Assembly (NCBI RefSeq): GCF_014654895.1
Contig: NZ_BNBE01000001.1
Span: forward strand, 1,364,001-1,428,000
Reading direction: 5' to 3'
DNA length: 64,000 bases
Origin: Streptomyces filamentosus
GTDB taxonomy: Bacteria; Actinomycetota; Actinomycetes; Streptomycetales; Streptomycetaceae
The notes below the pieces were generated by a model, which was not told the DNA's origin, searched no databases, and was given only the letters and a program-made list of their open reading frames with translations. A program made the translations under genes and the position numbers. Shown in pieces: positions 53,720 through 61,736 of this stretch. Within the stretch, counting starts at the first letter, position 1. The number at the start of each line of letters is the position of its first letter.

Positions 53720-55072
53720 ATGACCGCAGCTTCCCCCGCGCACCCCGATCCGTCGCACCCCGCCGCCCCCGCCGGCCCGGACCTCTGGCCCGCCCCGTAC
53801 GCGGGCGGTCCCGTCGACGCGACCGTGACCGTGCCGGGCTCGAAGTCGGTCACCAACCGCGCCCTCGTGCTCGCCGCGCTCGCCGCCGAGCCGGGCTGGG
53901 TGCGCCGCCCGCTCCGCTCCCGCGACACCCTCCTGATGGCCGAGGGCCTGCGCACCCTGGGGGTGCGGATCGAGGAGGGCGTGGGCCCCGACGGCACCGG
54001 CGAGGCATGGCGGATCCTCCCCGCCCCGCTGCGCGGCCCGGCCGCGGTCGACGTGGGCAACGCCGGCACGGTCATGCGCTTCCTGCCGCCCGTCGCGGCC
54101 CTCGCCGACGGCCCGGTCCGCTTCGACGGCGACCCCCGCTCCCACGAGCGCCCGCTGCACGGCGTGATCGACGCGCTGCGCGCGCTCGGCGCCCGGATCG
54201 ACGACGAGGGCCGCGGCGCCCTCCCGATGACCGTGCACGGCGCGGGCGGCCTGGACGGCGGGGTCGTCGAGATCGACGCCTCCTCGTCCTCCCAGTTCGT
54301 CAGCGCCCTGCTGCTCTCCGGCGCCCGCTTCAACCAGGGCGTCGAGGTCCGGCACGTCGGCGGCCGGCTGCCCTCGATGCCGCACATCCGGATGACCGTG
54401 GACATGCTCCGCGCGGTGGGCGCGAAGGTGGACGAGCCGGAGCACGGCGGCGAGCCGGACGTCTGGCGGGTGGCCCCCTCGGCGCTGCGCGGCCGGGACC
54501 TGGTGATCGAGCCGGACCTGTCGAACGCCCAGCCGTTCCTGGCGGCGGCGCTGGTCACCGGCGGCCGGGTGACGGTCCCCGACTGGCCGGCCCGCACCAC
54601 CCAGCCGGGTGACGAGCTGCGCCGGATCTTCACCGAGATGGGCGGCGTCTGCGAGCTCACGGACGCGGGGCTCACCTTCACCGGCACCGGCCGGATCCAC
54701 GGCATCGACGTGGACCTGGGCGAGGTCGGCGAGCTGACCCCCGGCATCGCGGCGGTCGCCGCCCTCGCCGACTCCCCCTCCACCCTGCGCGGGGTGGCGC
54801 ACCTGCGGCTCCACGAGACCGACCGGCTGGCCGCGCTCACCCGGGAGATCAACGGCCTGGGCGGCGATGTCACCGAGACCGGGGACGGCCTCCACATCCG
54901 CCCGCGCCCGCTGACCGGCGGCGTCTTCCGCACGTACCACGACCACCGGATGGCGACCGCGGGCGCGATCATCGGCCTCGCCGTGAAGGGCGTGGAGATC
55001 GAGGACGTGGCGACGACGGCCAAGACCTTGCCGGACTTCCCGGGGATGTGGACCGAAATGCTCGGAGCCTGA
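53720..55072 (+). CDS. aroA: 3-phosphoshikimate 1-carboxyvinyltransferase (EPSP synthase)
   Basis: A 450-residue EPSP synthase. Motifs: [64 protein letters not shown]. It makes EPSP from shikimate-3-phosphate and PEP. It precedes rsgA by three bases, so they share a transcript; the pair recurs in actinobacteria. Confidence 0.97.
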   Translation: MTAASPAHPDPSHPAAPAGPDLWPAPYAGGPVDATVTVPGSKSVTNRALVLAALAAEPGWVRRPLRSRDTLLMAEGLRTLGVRIEEGVGPDGTGEAWRILPAPLRGPAAVDVGNAGTVMRFLPPVAALADGPVRFDGDPRSHERPLHGVIDALRALGARIDDEGRGALPMTVHGAGGLDGGVVEIDASSSSQFVSALLLSGARFNQGVEVRHVGGRLPSMPHIRMTVDMLRAVGAKVDEPEHGGEPDVWRVAPSALRGRDLVIEPDLSNAQPFLAAALVTGGRVTVPDWPARTTQPGDELRRIFTEMGGVCELTDAGLTFTGTGRIHGIDVDLGEVGELTPGIAAVAALADSPSTLRGVAHLRLHETDRLAALTREINGLGGDVTETGDGLHIRPRPLTGGVFRTYHDHRMATAGAIIGLAVKGVEIEDVATTAKTLPDFPGMWTEMLGA

Positions 55073-55075
55073 ACC

Positions 55076-56086
55076 ATGCGGCACTACGGCAAGCGCACCG
55101 ACGAGGACGACATCCGCCAGCGGCCCAACCGCAAGGGCACCCGGCCGCGGACCTCCATCCGCCCCAAGCACGAGGACGCCGTCGAGGGCATGGTCCTCAC
55201 CGTGGACCGGGGCCGGCTCACCTGTCTGGTCGAGGACCGGCCCGTGCTCGCGATGAAGGCCCGCGAGCTGGGCCGCAAGGCGGCCGTGGTCGGCGACCGG
55301 GTCTCCCTGGTGGGCGACCTGTCCGGCGAGAAGGACACCCTGGCCCGGATCGTGCGGATCGGGGAGCGGAGCTCGGTGCTGCGCCGCACGGCCGACGACG
55401 ACGACCCGTACGAGCGGGTGGTCGTGGCCAACGCCGACCAGCTCGCCATCGTCACCGCGCTCGCCGATCCCGAGCCGCGCCCCCGGCTGATCGACCGCTG
55501 TCTGGTGGCGGCGTACGACGGCGGCCTGGAGCCCTTCCTGGTGCTGACCAAGTCGGACCTGGCGCCGCCGGACAAGCTGCTGGAGCTCTACGGCGACCTG
55601 GACATCCCGTACGTGGTGGTGAACCGCGAGGAGCTGTACGACGGCGGGGCGGCGGCGCGGGTGCGGGAGCACCTGGGCGGCCGGGTGACGGCCTTCGTCG
55701 GCCATTCCGGCGTCGGCAAGACGACGCTGGTGAACGCGCTGGTGCCGCAGGACAAGCGCCGGATCACCGGGCACGTGAACGCGGTGACGGGACGCGGCCG
55801 GCACACCACCACCTCGGCGCTCGCGCTGCCGCTGGACGAGGTGGACGGCTGGGTCATCGACACGCCCGGCGTGCGCTCCTTCGGGCTGCACCACGTCGAT
55901 CCGTCCCGGGTCATCCACGCCTTCCCCGACCTGGAGCCGGGCACGGAGAACTGCCCGCGCGGGTGCAGCCACGACGAGCCGGACTGCGCCCTGGACGCCT
56001 GGGTGGCGGAGGGCCACGCCGATCCCGCGCGGCTGTTCTCGCTGCGGCGCCTGCTCTCCACCCGGGAGCGCCGCGAGGGCGACTGA
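55076..56086 (+). CDS. rsgA: Ribosome small-subunit-dependent GTPase RsgA
   Basis: A 336-residue circularly permuted GTPase. The G4-like LVLTKSDLA precedes the P-loop GHSGVGKTTLVNAL and G3 IDTPGVRSFGL. The C-terminal zinc site is CPRGCSHDEPDC. RsgA promotes late 30S assembly. It starts three bases after aroA. Confidence 0.96.
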   Translation: MRHYGKRTDEDDIRQRPNRKGTRPRTSIRPKHEDAVEGMVLTVDRGRLTCLVEDRPVLAMKARELGRKAAVVGDRVSLVGDLSGEKDTLARIVRIGERSSVLRRTADDDDPYERVVVANADQLAIVTALADPEPRPRLIDRCLVAAYDGGLEPFLVLTKSDLAPPDKLLELYGDLDIPYVVVNREELYDGGAAARVREHLGGRVTAFVGHSGVGKTTLVNALVPQDKRRITGHVNAVTGRGRHTTTSALALPLDEVDGWVIDTPGVRSFGLHHVDPSRVIHAFPDLEPGTENCPRGCSHDEPDCALDAWVAEGHADPARLFSLRRLLSTRERREGD

Positions 56087-56190
56087 CGCCGGGCCGGGCG
56101 TCCGCGCGGGGCCGGGGTGGCCGCGCCGGACCGGGGTGTCCACGCCGGGCCCGGGTGTTTACGCACGTCCCCATGCCGGTAAGGACATAA

Positions 56191-56204
56191 CCGCACAAGT
56201 GCGG
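56191..56204. promoter_or_regulatory. CCGCAC-AA-GTGCGG palindrome upstream of the SMR gene
   Basis: A perfect 6-bp inverted repeat with AA centre, 30 bp before the exporter start. It is a plausible operator for the adjacent TetR; it does not match a guanidine riboswitch. Confidence 0.5.
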
Positions 56205-56233
56205 ATGATCCGACCGGGTGGGAGGCGGGAACG

Positions 56234-56557
56234 ATGGCGTGGCTGCTGGTGGTGGTCGCCGGATTCCTGGAGACGGGTTTCGCGGTCTGCCTGAAGCTCT
56301 CGCACGGGTTCACCCGGCTGTGGCCGACGATCGCCTTCGCCTGCTTCGCCCTGGGCAGCTTCGGCCTGCTCACGCTGGCCCTGAAGAAGCTCGACGTCGG
56401 GCCGGCGTACGCGGTGTGGACGGGGATCGGGGCGGCCGGCACCGCGATCTACGGCATGGTGTTCCTCGGCGACCTGGTCTCCACGCTCAAGATCGTCTCG
56501 ATCAGCCTGGTCATCGTGGGGGTCATCGGCCTCCAGCTGTCCGGCTCCGCGCACTGA
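56234..56557 (+). CDS. SMR family exporter (SugE/Gdx-like)
   Basis: A 107-residue small multidrug resistance protein with four helices. The essential Glu is in AGFLETGFAV; KLSHGFTRLWPT and AYAVWTGIGAAGTAI resemble the SugE/Gdx branch, which exports guanidinium-type compounds. Substrate is not proved. It ends inside the opposite TetR gene (109-bp overlap). Confidence 0.9.
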   Translation: MAWLLVVVAGFLETGFAVCLKLSHGFTRLWPTIAFACFALGSFGLLTLALKKLDVGPAYAVWTGIGAAGTAIYGMVFLGDLVSTLKIVSISLVIVGVIGLQLSGSAH

Positions 56558-57084
56558 CCCTCCGGGGGCAGGGCCGGGGCGACCACGTGGCTGAGGGCGA
56601 GCCGCAGGGCCAGCTCGCAGCCGGCCGCCCACCGCTCCCCCGCGCAGCGCGCGGTCGTCGCGAGCAGTTCCCCCGGGGCCGGCGGCCCGCCGTCGGCCCG
56701 CCGCTGCGCCGGTACGGGCGCGAGCGGGGCGCCAGGCCGGACCGGGCGGGGCCGGGGCAGGCCCTCGGTCCAGGCGCCGGTGAGCAGCGAGCGGAGTATC
56801 GGCCGGTCGCCGGCCCGGGCCACGGTCCACTCGGCGACGGCGGCCAGGGTGCGGGCGTTCGGTCCGGGCCCTGCGAGCAGCCGGCGGACCCCTTCGAGGT
56901 AGGCGTCGGCCTCGTGGCGGACGAGGGCGCGGGCCAGGCCCTCCTTGCTGCCGAACTCGTTGTAGAGGGTCTGCCGGGAGACCCGGGCGGCGGCGGCGAG
57001 GTCGGCCATCCGGACGGCGGACCAGGGGTGGCGGGACAGGGCGGCGAGCGCGGCGTCGAGGAGGGCCTCGCGGGCGGTCGGCAT
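56449..57084 (-). CDS. TetR/AcrR family regulator
   Basis: A 211-residue repressor from ATG 57084. The helix-turn-helix is VRMADLAAAARVSRQTLYNE, and the rest is a helical ligand domain. The frame runs 109 bp into the SMR gene on the other strand; its last 35 residues look weakly conserved, so its true functional end may be earlier. It likely controls the SMR gene. Confidence 0.85.
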   Translation of the reverse strand: MPTAREALLDAALAALSRHPWSAVRMADLAAAARVSRQTLYNEFGSKEGLARALVRHEADAYLEGVRRLLAGPGPNARTLAAVAEWTVARAGDRPILRSLLTGAWTEGLPRPRPVRPGAPLAPVPAQRRADGGPPAPGELLATTARCAGERWAAGCELALRLALSHVVAPALPPEGQCAEPDSWRPMTPTMTRLIETILSVETRSPRNTMP

Positions 57085-57221
57085 GGGCGCCTCCGGGCCG
57101 GACGGTGGCCCCCCAGCGTCGGCAGCGCGCGGGGAGGCTGTCAAGGGGCGGGCGCGGGTCGCGGGCGCCGCCGGTGGACGGCCCGCCGGTTGTCCCCGCG
57201 TGCGGCGCTAGAGTGCCGGAC

Positions 57222-58034
57222 ATGGCCGATTACCACGATGACCTGCGTCTCGCCCATGCCCTCGCGGACACCGCCGACGCGGCCACGATGGCCCGCTTCC
57301 GGGCACTGGACCTGAAGGTCGAGACGAAGCCCGACATGACCCCGGTGAGCGAGGCGGACCGGGCCGCCGAGGAGCTGATCCGCGCGGGGCTCCAGAAGGA
57401 GCGGCCCGGGGACGCGATCCTGGGCGAGGAGTACGGCGTGGAGGGCTCGGGCCCGCGCCGCTGGGTGGTCGACCCGATCGACGGCACCAAGAACTACGTG
57501 CGCGGGGTCCCCGTGTGGGCGACCCTGATCGCGCTGATGGAGGAGGGCGAGGACGGCTTCCGGCCGGTGGTCGGCGTGGTGTCCGCACCGGCGCTCGGCC
57601 GCCGCTGGTGGGCGGCGGAGGGCCTGGGCGCCTTCACCGGCACCGGCCCGGAGTCCGGGACCCGGATCGGCGTCTCCCGGGTGTCCTCGCTGGCCGACGC
57701 CTCCTTCGCGTACTCCTCGCTGAGCGGCTGGGAGGAGCGGGGGAAGCTGGACGCGTTCCTGGACCTCACGCGCGCGTGCTGGCGGACCCGGGCGTACGGC
57801 GACTTCTGGCCGTACATGATGGTCGCCGAGGGGACGGTGGACCTGTGCGCCGAGCCGGAGCTGTCGCTGTGGGACATGGCGGCGGTGGCGGTCGTGGTGC
57901 AGGAGGCCGGCGGCTCGTACACCGGTCTCGACGGGCGGCCCGGCCCGCACGGCGGGAACGCGGCGGCCTCCAACGGGCTGCTGCACGAGGAGATGCTGGG
58001 GTACCTGGGGCACGCGGGGACGCCCGGCGCCTGA
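57222..58034 (+). CDS. hisN: Histidinol-phosphatase (inositol-monophosphatase family)
   Basis: A 270-residue Mg-dependent phosphatase. Metal motifs are ILGEEYGVEG and WVVDPIDGTKNYVRG, plus LSLWDMAAVAVVVQEAGG. In actinobacteria this gene supplies histidinol-phosphatase (HisN). It is transcribed alone before a CBS-domain gene. Confidence 0.94.
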   Translation: MADYHDDLRLAHALADTADAATMARFRALDLKVETKPDMTPVSEADRAAEELIRAGLQKERPGDAILGEEYGVEGSGPRRWVVDPIDGTKNYVRGVPVWATLIALMEEGEDGFRPVVGVVSAPALGRRWWAAEGLGAFTGTGPESGTRIGVSRVSSLADASFAYSSLSGWEERGKLDAFLDLTRACWRTRAYGDFWPYMMVAEGTVDLCAEPELSLWDMAAVAVVVQEAGGSYTGLDGRPGPHGGNAAASNGLLHEEMLGYLGHAGTPGA

Positions 58035-58172
58035 GCGCGCCCCCGTCCGCCCCTCAAGGCGCCTCGCGCGCCCCCTTGTCGGCCTTCTCCCCCGGTGCAA
58101 CTCTGAGAGCCCCCCACTTGTGAATTTGTGAACCGTCCTGCGGGGCGGTTCGCCGAGGAGGTGGCTCCTTCC

Positions 58173-58595
58173 ATGCTCGTCCGCGACGCCATGAGCACGG
58201 TGGTCCTCACCGTCGGCCCCGCCCACACCCTCCGCCAGGCCGCCCGGCTGATGTCCGTCCGCCGGGTCGGCGCTGCCGTCGTCCTCGACGGCGACTCCGG
58301 AATCGGCATCATCACCGAGCGTGACATCCTCAACTCCCTGGGCCGGGGCGAGGACCCGGACCACGAGCCGGCCGGCGCCCACACCACCCACGAGGTCGTC
58401 TTCGCCGCGCCCGGCTGGACCCTGGCGGAGGCGGCGGAGGCGATGACCAGGGGCGGTTTCCGCCACCTCGTCGTCCTCGACGACCTCGGCCCGGTCGGCA
58501 TGGTCTCGGTCCGCGACATCATCCGCTGCTGGCTCCCGGTCCACGGCGCGGGCGCCGCCGCGGCCTCCCGCACGGCCGCCGACGCGGCGGACTGA
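58173..58595 (+). CDS. CBS-domain protein
   Basis: A 140-residue protein from ATG 58173, with GGAGG upstream; two CBS motifs (LRQAARLMSVRRVGAAVVLD, and LAEAAEAMTRGGFRHLVVLD with GMVSVRDI). Such pairs bind adenosine nucleotides and regulate partners, here unknown. It precedes a Fur-family gene by 74 bases. Confidence 0.9.
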   Translation: MLVRDAMSTVVLTVGPAHTLRQAARLMSVRRVGAAVVLDGDSGIGIITERDILNSLGRGEDPDHEPAGAHTTHEVVFAAPGWTLAEAAEAMTRGGFRHLVVLDDLGPVGMVSVRDIIRCWLPVHGAGAAAASRTAADAAD

Positions 58596-58669
58596 CCGGA
58601 AAGTGGCCGGTATCCCACTGGCCGGAAGACCGGTCCGCCCGGTTTCCGCCCGCTGTTACCCTGGCCTTC

Positions 58670-59086
58670 ATGAGCGACCTGTTGGAACGTCTGCGCGGCC
58701 GCGGCTGGCGGATGACCGCCCAGCGCCGTGTCGTCGCCGAGGTCCTCGACGGCGACCACGTGCACCTCACCGCCGACGAGGTCCACGCCCGTGCCGTCGA
58801 GCGCCTGCCCGAGATCTCCCGCGCGACCGTCTACAACACGCTGGGCGAGATGGTCACGCTCGGCGAGGTCATCGAGGTCGCCACGGACGGCCGCGCCAAG
58901 CGGTACGACCCCAATGCCCACCGGCCGCACCAGCACCTGGTCTGCGCCGGCTGCGGCGCGATCCGGGACGTCCACCCGGCGGGCGACCCGCTGAAGGACC
59001 TGCCGGCCGCGGAGCGCTTCGGCTTCACGATCTCGAACGTCGAGGTCACGTACCGGGGCCTCTGCCCGAACTGCGCGACGGCCTAG
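58670..59086 (+). CDS. Fur-family regulator, PerR/CatR-like
   Basis: A 138-residue Fur protein. The winged helix is LTADEVHARAVERLPEISRA, TVYNTLGEMV; metal-site residues YDPNAHRPHQHLVC and GAIRDVHPAG, and the structural zinc Cys pairs CAGC and CPNC. The Asp in RDVHP is at the position where PerR has Asp and Fur has Glu, so I infer a peroxide sensor rather than an iron or zinc sensor. Target genes are not nearby. Confidence 0.9.
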   Translation: MSDLLERLRGRGWRMTAQRRVVAEVLDGDHVHLTADEVHARAVERLPEISRATVYNTLGEMVTLGEVIEVATDGRAKRYDPNAHRPHQHLVCAGCGAIRDVHPAGDPLKDLPAAERFGFTISNVEVTYRGLCPNCATA

Positions 59087-59097
59087 CCGGAAAAACG

Positions 59098-59125
59098 AAG
59101 GGCGCTCCCTCGGGGGCGCCCTTTT
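59098..59125 (+). terminator. Terminator of the Fur-family gene
   Basis: AAGGGCGC pairs with GCGCCCTT (59116-59123), followed by a TTTT run; a classical terminator. Confidence 0.88.
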
Positions 59126-59157
59126 CCGCGCATCCGTGGCGTCTCGCCCGGGAACGC

Positions 59158-59194
59158 CGAAGGCCCGGACCGTCTGGGACGGTCCGGGCCTTCG
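59158..59194 (-). terminator. Hairpin downstream of the first initiator tRNA
   Basis: CGAAGGCCCGGACCGTC (59158-59174) pairs perfectly with GACGGTCCGGGCCTTCG (59178-59194), 11 bases after the tRNA 3' end. Confidence 0.85.
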
Positions 59195-59204
59195 GGCTAC
59201 TGAG

Positions 59205-59278
59205 TAGCGGGGACAGGATTTGAACCTGCGACCTCTGGGTTATGAGCCCAGCGAGCTACCGAGCTGCTCCACCCCGCG
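59205..59278 (-). tRNA. Initiator tRNA-fMet (CAT), copy 1
   Basis: The 74-nt cloverleaf has anticodon CAT in CTGGGCTCATAACCCAG. Initiator marks: three G-C pairs at the base of the anticodon stem and an unpaired 1:72 position (C against T). The 3' CCA is not encoded. It is identical to the copy at 61620. Confidence 0.97.
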
Positions 59279-59377
59279 TCGTTGAACCCAACCTTACGGG
59301 ACTGGTGCGACAGGAGCAAATCGACTTTACGCTCCCGCTCCGCGAGCCCCCCGGCCTCCGGCCATGGGCCCGGTGGC

Positions 59378-61417
59378 CTACGCCGTGAGCTCTTCGCGGA
59401 GCGCCTCGCTGAGCCGGGCCGCCCGCTCGGCGACCTCGGCCGGTCCGAGCTCCACCGCGCGGGCGCACCAGCTCCGGCCCTCGGCGAGCTCGCCCCGGCG
59501 GGCGGCGAGCAGCGCGAGGCGGAGCGCGGCACGGCCGTGGCCGGCCCTGGCGGCCCGGGTCCACCAGAGGGCGGCCTCGCGCTCGCTGCCCTCGCGGGCG
59601 AGCAGCAGCCCCAGGTTGAAGGCGCCGTTGCGGCTGCCGGCCTCGGCGGCCTCCCGGTACCAGCGGGCGGCCTCGGCGAGGTCGCCGCGCCCGGCGGCGA
59701 GCATGCCGACGCGGACCTGGGCACGCCGGTGGCCCTGCTCCGCGGCCCGCTCGTACCACTCCTCGCACTCGGTCTTCTGGTCCACGGGCGCGCCGAGGAC
59801 CACCGGGCCGGGCTCGGGGCGGCGGGCGTCGAGGACGGTGGCGAGCCGGAAGGCGGCCTCGGCGCTGCCGCCGCCCGCCGCGCAGCGCAGGTGCCGCTCG
59901 GCGGTCTGCTCGTCGCCGTCGCGCAGGGCGGCGATGCCGACCTGGAGGGCGGCCTCGGTGTGTCCGGCGGCGGCGGCCCGCTCGTACCAGGCGAGCGCGG
60001 CGCGGTCGTCGTCGCGGCCCGCGTGGATGATGCCCAGGTTGAAGGCGGCGTCGACGGAGCCCGCCTCGGCGGCCTTGGAGAACCACGGCTCGGCGCCGCC
60101 CGCGTCCCCGGCCTGGAGGAGCAGCACGGCGAGCGCGTTGGCGGCCTCGCGGTGGCCCGCGTAGGCGGCGCGCCGGTACCACTGCTCGGCCTGCGGGAGG
60201 CGGTCCTGGGCGGCGCAGAGCAGGCCCAGGTTGTACGCGCCGTTGACGTCGCCCGCGTCCATGGCGGCGCGGTACCAGCGCTCGGCGGTCTGCTGCTCGC
60301 CGCGGGCGGCGTGCAGGGCGCCCAGCGCGTTGGCGGCGTTGCCGTCGCCGTCCTGGGCGGCGCGGAGCCACCAGACGGCGGCGCTCTCCTCGTCCCCGGC
60401 GTCGCGCAGCAGGAAGCCGAGCGCGCAGGCGGCCTTCGCCTCGCCCTCCTTGGCGGAGCTGAGGTACCAGCGGCCGGCCTCCTTCAGCTCGCCGCGCTGC
60501 TCCAGGATCGCCCCGAGGTGCAGCGCGGCCCGGCGGTGCCCCCGGGCGGCGGCCTGCCGGAACCACTGCTCGGCCTCCCCGAGCAGCCGGGCGGCGGCGC
60601 CCTCCGCCGCCCGGGGCGGCCCGGTCTCGGGGCGCGGGGCGACGGCGGGCGCGCGCTCGCCGCCGCGGAGGGTGTCGGCGGCGCGGAGGCGGCCCGCCGT
60701 GTCGTACGCGTGGCCGGCGCGGCCCGCGGCGGCGGCGGGGCCGTAGGCGTGCGGGCCCCGCAGGGGCTCGGTGGCGCGCCGCTCCAGGGCCAGGGCGAGG
60801 CGGTAGGCGGCCTCGCGGTGGCCCTGCTCGGCGGCGGCCCGCAGCCAGCGCTCGGCACCGACGTCGCTGCGGTGTTCGAGGAGTTCGGCGAGGGCGTAGG
60901 CGCCCAGCGCGTGGCCCTGCTCGGCGGCCTGGCGGAGCCAGTACTCGGCGGCGGGCTCGTCGCCGCGCTCGCGGTGGTGGCGGCCCAGCGCGTGCGCGGC
61001 CGGCGCGGAGCCCGCGACGGCGGCGACCCGCCACCAGCCGGCGGCCTCGTCGGGGTAGCCGCGCTGGTGGAGCAGGACGCCCAGGTTGTTGGCGGCGGCG
61101 CGGTCGCCCTCGGCGGTGGCGGCGCGCAGGAAGGGCTCGGCCCCCTCGAGGTCGCCGCGGCGCAGCAGCAGGGCGCCGAGGGCGCTCATGGCGTCGGTGT
61201 CACCGCGCTCGGCGGCCCTCCGGTGGCGGCCTTCGGTCTCGGCCTCGGTCTCGGCCTCGGTCTCCGGTCCGGCGTCCGGTTCGGTCCTGGCGGTGGTGTC
61301 GGCGAAGGCATCGACGGCCGTCACTGCCTCGATGATCTCGTCCGCGGCATTTCTGGCGTGCCGCTGCACAAACCGCCCTGTCTCCAACAGAGTTGCCCTG
61401 TCCCCCATAAATACCAT
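59378..61417 (-). CDS. Sel1/TPR-repeat protein
   Basis: A 679-residue protein. From about residue 70 it is built of some fifteen 36-residue Sel1-type repeats (for example GDLEGAEPFLRAATAEGD, AANALGALHAARGEQQTAER, GAYNLGLLCAAQDRLPQAEQ), interrupted by a Pro/Arg linker around residue 250. Sel1 repeats bind partner proteins; function unknown. There is no signal peptide; an acidic Glu/Thr run (AETEAETEAETEG) precedes the repeats. It is flanked by the two initiator tRNAs on the same strand. Confidence 0.9.
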   Translation of the reverse strand: MVFMGDRATLLETGRFVQRHARNAADEIIEAVTAVDAFADTTARTEPDAGPETEAETEAETEGRHRRAAERGDTDAMSALGALLLRRGDLEGAEPFLRAATAEGDRAAANNLGVLLHQRGYPDEAAGWWRVAAVAGSAPAAHALGRHHRERGDEPAAEYWLRQAAEQGHALGAYALAELLEHRSDVGAERWLRAAAEQGHREAAYRLALALERRATEPLRGPHAYGPAAAAGRAGHAYDTAGRLRAADTLRGGERAPAVAPRPETGPPRAAEGAAARLLGEAEQWFRQAAARGHRRAALHLGAILEQRGELKEAGRWYLSSAKEGEAKAACALGFLLRDAGDEESAAVWWLRAAQDGDGNAANALGALHAARGEQQTAERWYRAAMDAGDVNGAYNLGLLCAAQDRLPQAEQWYRRAAYAGHREAANALAVLLLQAGDAGGAEPWFSKAAEAGSVDAAFNLGIIHAGRDDDRAALAWYERAAAAGHTEAALQVGIAALRDGDEQTAERHLRCAAGGGSAEAAFRLATVLDARRPEPGPVVLGAPVDQKTECEEWYERAAEQGHRRAQVRVGMLAAGRGDLAEAARWYREAAEAGSRNGAFNLGLLLAREGSEREAALWWTRAARAGHGRAALRLALLAARRGELAEGRSWCARAVELGPAEVAERAARLSEALREELTA

Positions 61418-61578
61418 CGTCGCACCACCCGCAACCCGCGCACACCCGGTATACCGCAGCCGGTGAGGTCACCTCAGCGTTTTGTCGACATGCCCACAGA
61501 GAGACAAGTCAAACACGTTCCGCCTCAACTCGCCCCTTCCGTACCGCTCTTCGGTGCCCCTCGTCACCCCGACACGCG

Positions 61579-61614
61579 ACGAGGGCCCGGATCCTTATGG
61601 ATCCGAGCCCTCGT
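61579..61614 (-). terminator. Hairpin downstream of the second initiator tRNA
   Basis: ACGAGGGCCCGGATCC (61579-61594) pairs with GGATCCGAGCCCTCGT (61599-61614), one mismatch, TTAT loop. Confidence 0.82.
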
Positions 61615-61619
61615 TTCAG

Positions 61620-61693
61620 TAGCGGGGACAGGATTTGAACCTGCGACCTCTGGGTTATGAGCCCAGCGAGCTACCGAGCTGCTCCACCCCGCG
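61620..61693 (-). tRNA. Initiator tRNA-fMet (CAT), copy 2
   Basis: A 74-nt cloverleaf identical to the copy at 59205, with the same three G-C anticodon-stem pairs and 1:72 mismatch. It lies between the UPF0182 gene and the Sel1 gene. Confidence 0.97.
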
Positions 61694-61736
61694 TCGGTGA
61701 AGTCACACTATCACGACGCGGGGTGAAGCTCGCAGG

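Noticed and set aside
56161..56233. Guanidine riboswitch before the SMR gene
   Set aside because: The palindrome has no conserved guanidine-riboswitch bases; it fits a protein operator better.
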